The notes under the pieces were generated by a model that made no database searches, had not been told where the DNA came from, and saw only the letters and a program-made list of their open reading frames with translations. From Vitrella brassicaformis (taxonomy: Eukaryota > Sar > Vitrellaceae): 64,000 bases of DNA. The translations under genes and the position numbers were made by a program. This document shows positions 13,318-24,800 of this stretch, piece by piece; the stretch's first letter is position 1, and the number at the start of each line of letters is the position of its first letter. The DNA lies in NCBI GenBank assembly GCA_001179505.1, contig CDMY01001057.1, positions 62,001 to 126,000 on the forward strand, given 5' to 3'.

Positions 13318-14220
13318 ATGGCGGCTCCGCTATTTGGCCTCTTTTTCATCTGTAGTGGCGCTGCATTCCACCTGCGACAGCCCAGCCGGGTATTATTCCC
13401 TTCGGCAGATCAGACGGTTCGGCAGCAGCGCCAGCTGCGGCTGACAAGAGGAGTGGCGTTGCAGGTGTCAGCAAGGGGCGACCAAGACGTTGAGGAGAGT
13501 TTCAAGGCGGGAATGACAGAACCCGACAATGTGAGTGCAAGGAAGAAGCGGAGAATGGAATCCATCTGTGTGTGTGTGTGTGTGTTGGTGCGCAGCGGTC
13601 TCCTGCCGGGGACTCACTCTATGTGCGGATAGGTGGTGCCGCAGCAGTCGAGGCCGCGGTCGACAGATTCTACACCAAGATCCTTGCCGTGAGCAGCCAA
13701 GCAATGCAGCCGCCTGTTGATGGCGGAGGCTCTGACGTGCGTGTGCTGCTGGCTGGTCTCAGGACGACCGTGTCAAACGATTCTTCTCCGAAACTGACAT
13801 GAAGAAACAGCGCTCTCACATGGGCAAGTTCTTGACGTTTGCATTCGGGGGATCGAGCAGCTACTCGGGTACGCACCTACCGAACTGTGGCCAAATGGCG
13901 GGTGACTGCACTGCTGGACTGCTGCTGTGTTTTGTATTGTCCTGTGCCGCATTTCAGAGAGAGGCATGCGAGAGGCGCACAAGAAGCCAGTCTCTCAAGG
14001 CATGGATGAAACGCATTTTGACGCGGGTAGGTAGATGGAAGCCATCTGGCTGTCCAGGCACCCATCCATCCGTGTGTCAGTGGCTGCATGCGCGGTGCGT
14101 GTGTTTGCAGTGATGGAGAATCTGGCTGCCACGCTCAAGGACCTCGGTGTGCCCGACGACCTCATCGGCGAGGCGGCTGCCATCGCCCTGTCAACCAAGA
14201 AGGACGTCCTCAACCAATAG
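13318..14220 (+). CDS. Truncated haemoglobin (group 1-like) with targeting leader
   Basis: Small haem protein that binds O2 or NO. Five exons (13318-13530, 13596-13688, 13763-13868, 13958-14026, 14111-14220) join in frame to 196 aa. After a leader of about 80 residues come the hallmarks of trHb: SLYVRIGG (helix A-B), VDRFY with the B10 Tyr, FFSETDM, the FLTFAFGG turn, and MREAH carrying the proximal F8 His, ending with LGVPDDLI. The leader begins with a hydrophobic stretch (MAAPLFGLFFICSGAAF) followed by an Arg/Ser-rich region, as expected for a bipartite secretory/plastid signal or a mitochondrial presequence. It is divergent from the adhesin gene, with 253 bp between starts. Intron 1 holds a (TG)n run before its acceptor. 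Confidence 0.9.
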
Positions 14221-14409
14221 GTCCGATCCGCGTGTGAGGGTACCACTAGGGCGGTCTCCGGTTTTGTGCCCTTGCTTCTTTTTATCTCCATGTGTGTACT
14301 TCACCGCTTGCCTATTGGCATGCCCCCTAGGCGGTGTTCTGAATGGTCGTGTTGGATGTGTGCATGGGTTGTGTTGTCTCTTTATACCTACACGAATGCA
14401 AGGATGCGT

Positions 14410-14726
14410 GGATGTCTGATCTATACTACAGACAGTCAGTCAGTCAGACTGAGTCGGTCGCGTGCTGTTGTGTGCATGTTGCGGCTTGTGTGTGTGGTGA
14501 GTGGCGAAGCCAGTCGTGCCGCTGAGTCGCTCCTGGTACGCTCATACACACATACGTACACACGTACACAACATGCAACATGATTAGTTGCTCCGTTTCT
14601 CTCGCTGTGTGACGCAGTAGCTGCCCCAGTGCTTACATGCATCAGCAGGGAGAGAACCACGGGGCAGGCAGTCGTGTGTGAGTCTAAGGAGCTAGAGTGA
14701 GGCCGGCCGCTTGCACACAGAAGGCC
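14410..14726. repeat. 0.3 kb direct repeat, copy 1
   Basis: Begins gatgtctgatctatactac and ends gcacacagaaggcc. It is near identical to 16265-16569 in the same orientation, apart from short indels in an ACACAC/ACGTAC segment and near its middle. It lies downstream of the haemoglobin gene and upstream of a small secreted gene. No convincing conserved ORF is seen in it. Together with the following hairpin region it accounts for most of the gap from 14221 to 15033. Confidence 0.85.
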
Positions 14727-14754
14727 GAATGAGCTGTGGACCACCTGTCGCATC

Positions 14755-14802
14755 AAACTCTCTGCGCAACCCCAAAACTCTCTGCGATTGCGCAGAGAGT
14801 TT
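14755..14802. repeat. Perfect 14-bp inverted repeat (hairpin)
   Basis: Left arm 14755-14768 (aaactctctgcgca) and right arm 14789-14802 (tgcgcagagagttt) are exact reverse complements around a 20-nt loop. The loop itself repeats aaactctctgcg, so alternative foldings are possible. Confidence 0.85.
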
Positions 14803-15033
14803 TTCGTGGCCGTGTAGGGATGGGGATCCCTCAGCTTGCGTCTCTCCGCGTGGCAAGTGCATCTTCCGGCCTCCAGTGGATGAATGAAATCCATGAGAGG
14901 CGTGAGCGCGGATACCCGCGGAAAAAGAAGTTTCGAGACGGAGATGGCGAGAAACCTTTCCATATGTTCTTGAGATCTGTCCAGTCCCCTCATTCATCAC
15001 CATGTCGTTCATCCTTCCGTCCATCCAGCTGTG

Positions 15034-15853
15034 ATGCGTTTGCTGTCGGCCATTCTCCCCGCCCTCGTGCTGGTGTCGCTGCTGGGCGCCATGTGCGGTC
15101 CGACGGACAATCAGGCCACAGGTACATTATTGAGGGCACACCTAAAGAGGGCGCTTCTCGAACGCCGAGTGAAGGAAGGCCAGTGAGAGTAACTGTTGTT
15201 TCGTGTGCATTTGGCAGGCGATGCGGTGCGCCGTCTCCAGCACTGGGGGGGGGACGTACGCGTCGTGGCCGGGGGGGACCCCCTACGGGAAGGGGGGGAA
15301 GGGCTATGAGAGGCCCGGAAAGGGCTACGGAAAGGGCTACGGAGGGAAAGGGAACCGCCGTCGTATGTCTGCAGCTGCTGCCAACACCATCGGCATCACT
15401 GGTCAGTCCGCATATACGCACACACACACACGCCGTCGTGGCCTGAGTGCATCACATCTGCCTGCTGACTGCTGTTTGTGCGCAGCAGATGTTTCTGCCA
15501 TAGACAAAGCCTTTGGCGACAACGCAGGTACCTGCATGACATGTGCAGGCCTCGGACACCGATGTACACACTGACTCACTGGCTGTCCTAGTGTCTGTAT
15601 CTGTCAGGCGGTGACGCGCACGTGCGTCATCTGCAGCTGGCAATGGACGCTGGCGGTAAGTACGCACAGACACACACGCACACGCACGCGGCGTCGTGGC
15701 TCGAGTGCGAGTGCATGACATCTGCCTGCTGATTGTTGTGTGTGTGTGTCGTGTTTCGTGCACACGTGCGCAGAAGTGTCAGCCCCCATAGCCGAAGCCA
15801 TCGGCGATGGCGACGCGTTTGCTGGCGAGGGCACAGATTTTCGTGCTGCATGA
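15034..15853 (+). pseudogene. Small secreted Gly/Lys-rich protein gene with internal frameshift
   Basis: Exon 1 (15034-15121) encodes a clear signal peptide (MRLLSAILPALVLVSLLGA). Later exons (about 15211-15411, 15485-15529, 15608-15655, 15774-15853) all join with phase-1 introns and encode two repeated motif types: VSAxIxxAxGDxxA and GDAxVRxLQ. In exon 2 the phase set by exon 1 reads GDAVRRLQHWGG, but the GKGYGKGYGGKG segment that fits the next exon lies in another frame. The switch coincides with a run of nine G at 15245-15253. Either the gene is broken or the G run is miscounted. No family was recognised; its role is unknown. It is flanked by the two 0.3 kb direct repeats. Confidence 0.55.
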
Positions 15854-16264
15854 GTGTCAATTGGGCTTGTGTACCCACCACATACCTACATACCTGTGTC
15901 TGTGTTTAGTTCAAGGCAGTTCATCCAATTGAGCACGTGTTCTCACTCACGTACGTACGTTCGTAATGTGCACCTCCACGTGTGGATGATGTGTGCTGTG
16001 GATGCATCCCTATGCCTGGTTGACATTCTCCGCCCTTGTCTGCGTGTGTGTCTGTGTGTGTGTTTCTTCTTTTTTTCCAGTCAGCCATGCATTCGGTCGA
16101 GCTGCCCCCTTGTCCCACATGCTACGTGCCTAAGCTATCTTTCACCTATTTCTCACCAGCCCACTCATCGTATGTGTGTTCACCGGGTGGGTGTGCGGAT
16201 GCCGGATGCCCGGATGCCTGTGAGGTGTATGTAAGTCGTAATCAATACAGTACATGCGTGTGTG
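15854..16264. other. Intergenic stretch
   Basis: About 410 bp after the small secreted gene, rich in TG-type simple sequence and a short ACGTACGT run. No supported gene. Confidence 0.5.
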
Positions 16265-16569
16265 GATGTCTGATCTATACTACAGTCAGTCAGTCAGTCA
16301 GACTGAGTCGGTCGCGTGCTGTTGTGTGCATGTTGCGGCTTGTGTGTGTGGTGAGTGGCGAGGCCAGTCGTGCCGCTGAGTCGCTCCTGGTACGCTCATG
16401 CACGTGCACACAACATGCATACATGATTAGTTGCTCCGTTCCCCTCGCTGTGTGACGCAGTAGCGCCTCAGTGCATACATGCATCAGCAGGGAGAGAACC
16501 ACGGGGCAGGCAGTCGTGTGTGAGTCTAAGGAGCTAGAGTGAGGCCGGCCGCTTGCACACAGAAGGCCA
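16265..16569. repeat. 0.3 kb direct repeat, copy 2
   Basis: Second copy of the 14410-14726 repeat, same strand, starting gatgtctgatctatactac and ending gcacacagaaggcc. The copies bracket the small secreted gene 1.85 kb apart. Confidence 0.85.
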
Positions 16570-16576
16570 GCATGGG

Positions 16577-16626
16577 GCGTGCGCTGGGCAATGGTGTGCC
16601 TGCGTGCGCTGGGCAATGGTGTGCCT
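16577..16626. repeat. 25-bp tandem duplication (x2)
   Basis: Two exact adjacent copies of a 25-bp unit beginning gcgtgcgctgggcaatggt, just downstream of direct repeat copy 2. Confidence 0.9.
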
Positions 16627-16856
16627 GGCCGAGCTGTCTTGTTTGAACTTTTGTCGGGTGGACCATCGTGGATCCATGTGTGTGCGTGGCTTCTGCCTGT
16701 CTGCTTGCGTAGCCTTGACTCCTCGGAAGCAGAAAGAGGACTAAATAGGCCAAGTTCGTTCAGGCCTCCCGAATGTGTTTTACTCGGCTCACCCTAAGCC
16801 GATGAGGACTTGAGCAACACCACAGATCTCGTCCACACATGTACGGCTGACTGCAG

Positions 16857-18928
16857 ATGAAGCTGAGCTGTGGCCATCCTGAACACCGGGAGATGCGACG
16901 GCCACACATCTCCCTCTCCTCTTTGGTATGGAGCATCCTGCATCTCATCATCTGGCTATTGGCGCGTCCAGCGGCCTCGGTGAAGCATCGGACTCTGCTG
17001 AAGGCGGCGATGCCAGCAGCTTCTCGCAAGGGCTTTGGTGCGACGAGGCAAGATGCTCTGTTCGAGAGGTTTCTCAGAAGCAGGAGGAAGGGCGATGAGT
17101 TGCCGCAAGGGACGGCTGGCATCAGAAGAAGTCGGCAATCCCGCCTCGACGAGAGAGTGTTCCCGTGCAAGCCATCAAGACGGATCTCTGCGTGGCGGCG
17201 CCGACGACCACTCGCGACGGTTCCCACTCCCGCAAGCAACCCTGCGGAGGTCGCTGCAATTCGGTCAGCCAAGAGCGGCAAGAGCCTGCGTCGGCGAGCC
17301 CAGTTCCTGTGGCTCAAGTCCATCATCGCAGGGGGGCTCAGCTCGGGCATCGTGACGATCTGCCTGCACCCCCTGGAGACGGTGAAGGTGCTGCTTCAGA
17401 AGGAGGCCAAGGGGCAGAGCATGCGGGAGGTCTTCTACTTTCTCGCCACACATGGAGGCGAGAAGACGGAGCCCCGGACGAGGGATGTCCTGCAGGGGCT
17501 CTACAGCGGCAGCGTCACTTCGGCACTCAGCGCCATGCCCAGCGCGGCCATCAAGATGGGGTCTTACGAGCTCTGCAGGCTGGCTGGCGCGCCTGCATGG
17601 TTCGCCGCCAGCTTTGGCATGGTGGTCTCGGCCAGTGCAAGAGCGCCCTTCGAGCTCGCAAAGACCCGACTGCAGGTGAATGGATGAGTAAGAGACCACA
17701 CTCATAGCCTCAACACCACCCCTCTCTGTCTGAGTGTATCTATCTATCAGGCTGGCCTCAACACCAACACGTGGTCAGCGTGCCGCGACCTCCTCCGCAG
17801 CCAGGGCATCGGGGGCCTCTATCGCGGCAACCTCGCCACAATCATCCGCGACCTGCCCTACTTCGCCATCTCGGTGTCGGTGTACGAGTACCTGAAAAGG
17901 CAGATCGCCGAGAGGCGGGCCCGCTCCAAGGGGAGGCAGCTGGGCGGGAGCCTCAAGGTGCGGCTGCGGATCCCCGACCCAGCCAGCCCCCCAGACGGCA
18001 GTGACGACGAGATTTTTGAGTACCCCATCAAGGTCTCCTACTCGGCAAACTCGCTGATAGGGAGGCCGCCAGTGGAGCCGGAAAGGGTGAGGGCGAGAAA
18101 TGACACCAAGCGGCCGACAGAAGACGAAAAAGCGTCTTCGAAGGCTGCTGCGGGTGATGACGAGAACCACGGTGTGTTTGGGTGGTGGCGGTGGGGTCAC
18201 AAGGAGGTGACTTACGAGTACCAGGTGCCGCCACCTCAGAACCTACTCGAGGGCCTGCTCGTCATTGCAGCGGGGGCCGCATCATCAGCCTTCGCTGGTG
18301 AGAATGACACGGCACACACAGACCACACAGGACAGCGGCAGAGAGCGTGGTGTGCTGTTGTGCTGCGCTGTGTGTGTGTGTGCAGGCGCGTTGTCGACCC
18401 CTGCAGACGTGGTCAAGACGCGTGTACAGACGAGCTTCAGGGGCACGCCGGGTTCCAGCGTCGGTGTGGGGACGGCCTTTAGGCTGATCCTGAGGAAGGA
18501 GGGGCTGGCGGCCATGTACAGAGGGGCCGCACAGGTGCTTGCCTACACACACACATTCATGACATCATGACATCAATCCTCTCTGCTGCTGTGCCTGTAT
18601 GTGTATGTGTGTCATGCAGCGAGCTATGTATTTGGGCATATTGGGTGCCCTCTACTACCCCCTGTATGACCTACTGATGAGTTATATGAGTTGGGAGCGC
18701 ATGACGCGGTCGATGGCCGCCATGCGGGAGATCTCACGATGGGTCACTTTGAGGCCGCCCCTGAGAAGAACCACAGCCGACGCGGTCCCGCCGGCCGCCT
18801 TCTGCTGTCCTCCCCCCTTGCTGCCAAGACGGATAGGAGACTTAGAGCAGCAGTCTGGTGCATCAGTCAGATCTTTATTGAGGACGCGTGATGGCTTCAT
18901 GAGGAGGGATACGGATGCGTTGTGGTGA
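16857..18928 (+). CDS. Mitochondrial carrier family (SLC25) transporter
   Basis: Inner-organelle-membrane solute carrier. Four exons (16857-17675, 17751-18297, 18386-18534, 18620-18928) give 607 aa. Three carrier repeats are visible through their Px[DE]xx[KR] signatures: PLETVKVLLQ, PFELAKTRLQ and PADVVKTRVQ, plus RGNLATIIRDLPYFAI and MYRGAAQ segments. The length is about twice the usual 300 aa. There is an N-terminal extension of about 150 basic residues with one hydrophobic stretch, and an acidic/basic insert of about 110 residues between repeats 2 and 3. The signatures resemble S-adenosylmethionine carriers (SLC25A26/SAMC), but the substrate is an inference. An internal Met could be the true start, so the leader may be shorter. 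Confidence 0.85.
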
Positions 18929-19309
18929 TGATCTTGATGTCCGATTGACGCATGCAGCATTGGCAAGTCAAGCATGGCATGGATCGAAGCGCTAGCCTGA
19001 AAGTCAGTCCTACGTGTAATTAATGTACACCGAGAGCGAGCACACCAGCAGCGAGTATGAGCAATAATCGGTCGGTCAATCGTCACACACGGTGACCCCA
19101 CCAAATCACACATCCATTCAGACAGAGGGCCGACAAAACAATGGGGACATGCACAAGCGCCACACCCAACCGCACACGCGATCACAGCCGAGGATTCACG
19201 TCAACACTCACTATCTCACGCACAGACACACATGCACACGACACGACGCAACGCGACATTCATGGACGTTTGGATGATTCAAGTTGTGCCGGCTTATCTG
19301 ACCGATGAC
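18929..19309. other. Intergenic, no gene seen
   Basis: About 380 bp between the carrier stop and the start of the duplicated segment; AC-rich simple sequence, no supported feature. Confidence 0.5.
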
Positions 19310-19329
19310 GTATCAAGGGCGACAGTGAG

Positions 19330-19548
19330 GTGTTCGAGGTGTGTCGTCGCATGCAGCAGCTCGGCCAAGCGCCGCCTGATGTGCTGACGACCGTGAGCTG
19401 TGCGGTGTTTGGCAGCCATGATGAGGGACATGGGGGGCGGGCGGGTGATAATGATGAGGGGGAAAATGGGATGGATGTGGATGATTCTCGACTCATGCAT
19501 GCCTTGTGTGTGGATGACTTGGATGGCTTCATTGATCGCATGAAATGA
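19330..19548 (+). other. Possible small ORF in conserved block
   Basis: A 72-codon ORF (starts MFEVCRRMQQLGQAPP, ends VDDLDGFIDRMK). The homologous block in copy B (30770-31005) keeps QLGxxPPDVLxTVS and VDDLDGFIDRM at the protein level, but a 2-nt insertion (cgcatatgcag versus cgcatgcag) breaks the frame there. It may be an old exon, a small gene, or just 3' UTR of neighbouring genes carried along in the duplication. Confidence 0.3.
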
Positions 19549-19670
19549 CTTCAACACGCAATATGTCACAAGTGTGTCTCACATCTCACAGCATACACAG
19601 ACCTGTGTCTCCAATTTCAGAGATCACGAAATTACACACACACAAACCGACACCGACATGCACTACAAAG

Positions 19671-21852
19671 TCAGTCCGTCTGGTCGTCGAACAGGTACTC
19701 AAACTCTCCGAAATCGAACTCGTAATCCGCACTTCGCAAGGGAATGCCCGTGGAGGGCTCGCCGGAGCCCGGCGGTGGTAGTCTTCTTTGCGCGAAAGGA
19801 TTGCCTGCAGAAGAGAAAGTGCGTATCGACACATGAGGGGAGCAACTGATTGCGATGGTGCGTACGTGGCTCGACTCCTGGTGTGGGAGTGATGTTGAAT
19901 GGCAGGTGGCACCCAAAGTCGTAAAAGATGATCAAGACACGCTGCACGACAGCAATCGTTAATCAATGTGCAGACAATGAGAATAAAGTCTGTGCTTCTC
20001 CTACCATGTTTGCAGTGGATGGCCTCAGGTTGTAAAATGCTGCGTCTCGGAAAGCCTCGAAGCACACCTCGATAGTCAACGGGCTCAAGAGAACCGCATC
20101 TTCGTAGAAGTCGTCGTCTGGCGGATCCTCTGTATATGCCTTCGAGGCAGCACGATTGGCAACAATATCAGCATCGCCAGAACGAGAGCTGGTTGCAATA
20201 ATGATTGCAGGGTAACCAAGCTCATCAGGCAAAGACTGCATTCACATGAGAATAAAGCAAAACACACACACAGCAGGCGATTCTTATACTTTAATGTGCA
20301 CGTCCAGACGTACCTTTCCATTACGAGGACTTATGCAGTTTCTTGCGCCAATCTGTGTGATGAATTCCGTATTGTTTGTTGGATCGAAGGGGTTGATTTG
20401 GGTGACGGGACAGCCATAGACGCCGCGAGGACGACCTGCAACCGACGAAAACAGATGAAGGGCTTGCATGGGCATGCAGGACGTCAGCTGTGGCCTGCCT
20501 GTCTACTCAGTTAGCCTCCTCACCTTCCAGCTGCTCTCTCGCGGCCAATGCATTGGCAGACGGAGCGGCCTGGACCACATAGACATGCGAGACACGACAA
20601 GAGACATGACATTTGTCAATCTACGCGTCCATGTGTGAGTTGCCCCTTTGTTGCTGCTCGCTGCTCCCTCTGATTTGCTCGCTGTATGTTTCAGTCACCT
20701 GTCCATTCTCGATGTTCTGTTTGGCAGCGTCTGTCTCTTGCAGCTTGAGTGCGTCCAGCCCATCGTCAGCCGACGCCTCGTCATCCTTCTTGCCCTCGCG
20801 AGACCAATCGAGCAGCCCATCGACGAGCAGAGAGGCGTCAACGTCATCGTCCTGTGAGGCACTGGAAATGAATTGCTCTCGCTGATTGTCCTCAACAATA
20901 GCATTGGCTGCCGGTGTTTGCTGGAAAAGACCCGGGATGTCGTAATCGGGAAAGCAGAGACCAGTGAGCAGGATGATGACGACTTGCTGCACACACGAGG
21001 AGGCGGGAGCAATACCGTATGTTTCATATGTGCTTTTCGCTCACCACATTGCTGCTATCCGCTCGGTCTCCACCGGACACAACGAAGACGTCCATGAAGG
21101 TGCCTTCGGCGGTCGGCAGTCGGACAAAGTTCTCAAAGGCTTCATCATCACCATCCAGAGGCTCAGTGCTATTGCCTGCCAGCTGCCTGTCGACATAAAC
21201 AACAGCCACGAATCCATTTGTGATATCGAGCTCATTGATCAAACGCACCCATCGACTGTGACGAGAATCCATGCTGAAGGGCCTTCAATGCTATTCGTCG
21301 CGATAAGGACTTCAGGGAAGCCGCTGTTTCTCGCAAAGACCTGTGCGAAAAGAAAAGGACACAAATTGACGAAACGCTGAACAAAATCAGTATCCCTACA
21401 ATTCAGCGCACGCTACCAAATCGACTGCGACAAATTGGCTTTTGCCGCTTCTGACAATGTTGTTTTTCTCGGTGAAGAGAAGGATGGGGCATGTAAAAAT
21501 ACTGGTACAAATGTTGTTGGACCTGCTTGTAATGGACCTGCATGTAAAACGAAGCACAAGAGCTTGAAACAATTTACTTACCTTCCTGCTCTCCCTTTGT
21601 GTGAACGTGAGTTCCGGCCGATGGACTCTACACATCGACACGGAAGAAAATGCGTGCATGTCGGCAGCGCTTTCTCTCCCTGCTTGCAGGTCTGGCTACT
21701 CATTGCCTTCTCTCTCAAGCTTCTGCTCATTGCTCACTTCTCTTTGTCGCGCCTGTTCCCGCACCGGGCTTGTTCCTGAGGCCTCTCGACTCTTCGCTTC
21801 ATATCCATGGCTTGTCTCTTTTTTCGCTTCAAACTCATCGCCCTCCCCAATA

Positions 21853-21888
<36 letters not shown>

Positions 21889-24800
21889 TCTGCATCTCCC
21901 GTAATCATCCACCAAAAGCTCCGTGAGGTTCCCGAACTCATACTCATATTCACTTCGCGGCTCTTCATAGTCATCATCATTCCGATCGTCAGTGCCTCCA
22001 AGCAGTGTGATATCGATGCCCGTAGCATTGGGATCTGCACACATCAGAGACATGGATAGAAAGCACAATCCACATAAGACAGAGCATGCTAACTTGTAAC
22101 AGCGATGTTGAACGGAATGTGACACTCGAAGTCGTACCAAATGATGAGCACACGCTAGACAAGACACAGCAAAGGGCAGACAGACAGTTAGGCGAATTAA
22201 TATGTTGCCAGTGCTACTGACCACGTCATTCTCCACAAAGGCCAAACGCTCTCCGCCGAATGGATAGAGAATGACGTCCAGGACATCTGCTCGTCCGCCA
22301 CTGATTCTAATATCCGTTGAAATAAAAGCTGCATCTTCGAAAACGGTATCGGACGGTCGGTCTTGTGTATAGGCCTTTGAGCCACCAATGTACTCCCTAA
22401 GAATGCAATGCATATACGATCGCCCAGCAATGCAATGCAATGCAATGCAATGCAAGTGCATGTACCTGGGAGAAATGAAATTCCCGAATAAATCTCTCGT
22501 CTCCTCGCCCTCAGCGAAAATGGACATATCCGCATCGCCAGAGACGGAACTGGCTGCAATGACAACGTATGAATAGTTGAAGCTCCTAGGACTCACCTGA
22601 ATGAATAGAAAGCCAAAATGTGTTGAGCCGGGATTGTCTGAGCCTCACCATACCATATCAACTGCTAAGCGCTTGAAGCGCTGGGGCGTACCAGGAAACT
22701 CCGCGAAATCGCCAACGAGAAACTCAGTGTTGTTTGTTGGATCGAAGGGGTTGATTTGGGTGACGGGACAGCCATAGACGCCGCGAGGACGACCTGCAAG
22801 CGACGAAAACAGAGGAAGGGTTTGCATGGGCATGCAGGACGTCAGCTGTGGCCTGCCTGTCTACTCAGTTAGTCTCCTCACCTTCCAGCTGCTCTCTCGC
22901 GGCCAATGCATTGGCAGACGGAGCGGCCTGGACGCACATAGACATGCGAGACACGACAAGAGACATGACATTTGTCAATCTACGCGTCCATGTGTGAGTT
23001 GCCCCTTTGTTGCTGCTCGCTGCTCCCACTGATTTGCTCGCTGTATGTTTCAGTCACCTGTCCATTCTCGATGTTCTGTTTGGCAGCGTCTGTCTCTTGC
23101 AGCTTGAGTGCGTCCAGCCCATCGTCAGCCGACGCCTCGTCATCCTTCTTGCCCTCGCGAGACCAATCGAGCAGCCCGTTGCTAAGTGTGTCACGTCTTG
23201 TAGAGTTCGAGACTGTATACAGCTCGTCGCACAATCTCCTCCAGCTTCTTTCATAATACATTTGCACTTGCTGAGAGGATCCAGTGATATTTTGTGGAAG
23301 ATTCCTTGTCCCTTCGTCTTATACCAACCACATTCGCATAAGGTGGGTCACGAGGTCCTGAATCCTCGCTGAATGGCACGACTATGAAAACATCCAGAAA
23401 GTCGCCTTCAGCGACTGAAAGACAGCCCTCAAACCGCCTTGGCTGAGGCAGCACTTCAATTGTAGCCACAACTTCACTGAACACACAAATGGACCTGGGT
23501 TGGCTTCCCTTCCCTTCTCTTTCATTCACCTCACCCATCAATAGTGGCAATGATGTGTGCTGAAGTGCCTTCGATGGTGCTTGCAACGATACGGATAGCC
23601 TCAAATTCAGCGTTCCTTGCAAAGACCTGAAAGCAAGCCATTCACACACAGGCAGACATGCAGATCAATCGCAGGAGGTCTCGTGTTATCACCAAGTCGA
23701 CAGCGACAAAGTGATTCTTCCCGCATCTAATCCACTTGGACGCAGGCGAAAACGGGAGAATCTCCAGAATCAGTCCCTCGAAAGTACTGTAGAAAAAGGG
23801 GGCCCTGTAGCGGATAGTATCGAAGTCATACGCTACAAATCGATAAACACACACACACAAGGAAAGAGCGGGAGACATCGTTGTTGCACGACAGCTGCTA
23901 AGTATCATACGCACTCCCGACCTTCCTGCTCTCCATCCGCATAGACGTAGGGCTTGCCCTGTGCACAGAGACAGAAAGACACGTCTGAATGTCTGCTGCC
24001 TGTCTGCAATTGCTCACTCATCTCCCTCTGCCGCACCTGGTCGACCTCTGCGATGCTCCTTATCGTCTCCTGGCTTCTCTCACTGCGCGTCTCAAAGCGG
24101 TCATCATCATCATCATCATCATCCCCTGCTCGTCGCCTATCGGGTTCCTCATAGTCGTCATCGTCATCGTCACCATCATTGGGCAACGTCACATCAAGAC
24201 CAGACGGCCCTGAAAAACAAGAAAGACTATACTCATTCATGCGGTAGCTTCCTATAGGTGTCACATTCACCCGTGACATTAAAGTAATTGTCACAGTCAT
24301 AGTCGTAGAAGACAAGCAAGACACGCTGCACACAAAAAATGAGTGCATGTGCGACAGATGAAGCTGTGGAAGCTGTTGTACCACATTGGTGGGCTCATTC
24401 ACTTCCTCCTTGGTGAACAGCAAAATCTGGATTACATCGCCTTCGTCTGTTGGGAAGAAGATGCTATCCTCATATTCATCAGCGGAAGGGTCTTCGTAAT
24501 TGTCAGCCGGACGGTTCTCAGAAAGAGCGTAATAAAGGCTGGAAGACGCAGACATCTTCACTTCATGTCCAATGACACGTGCACTCCATATCTAATCAAT
24601 TGTACCCGTCAACAAGGCCATCCCTGTAGTCCTGACTGAATGCCTCCCCGCGCATATCAGCGTCGCCAGAGACGGAGCTAATCGCAACAACAACGAATGG
24701 ATATCCCGCCGCTCTCGGCAGATCCTGCATACACGGACACACCAACAAAAGAAGGAGTGTCATTGGCTAAGGCACAATCTAATCTTGTCTCTTCGAACCA

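Noticed and set aside
16857-17150. Idea that the carrier leader is a separate upstream gene
   Set aside because: It is continuous and in frame with the carrier domain, with no stop or splice site between; only the choice of start is uncertain.
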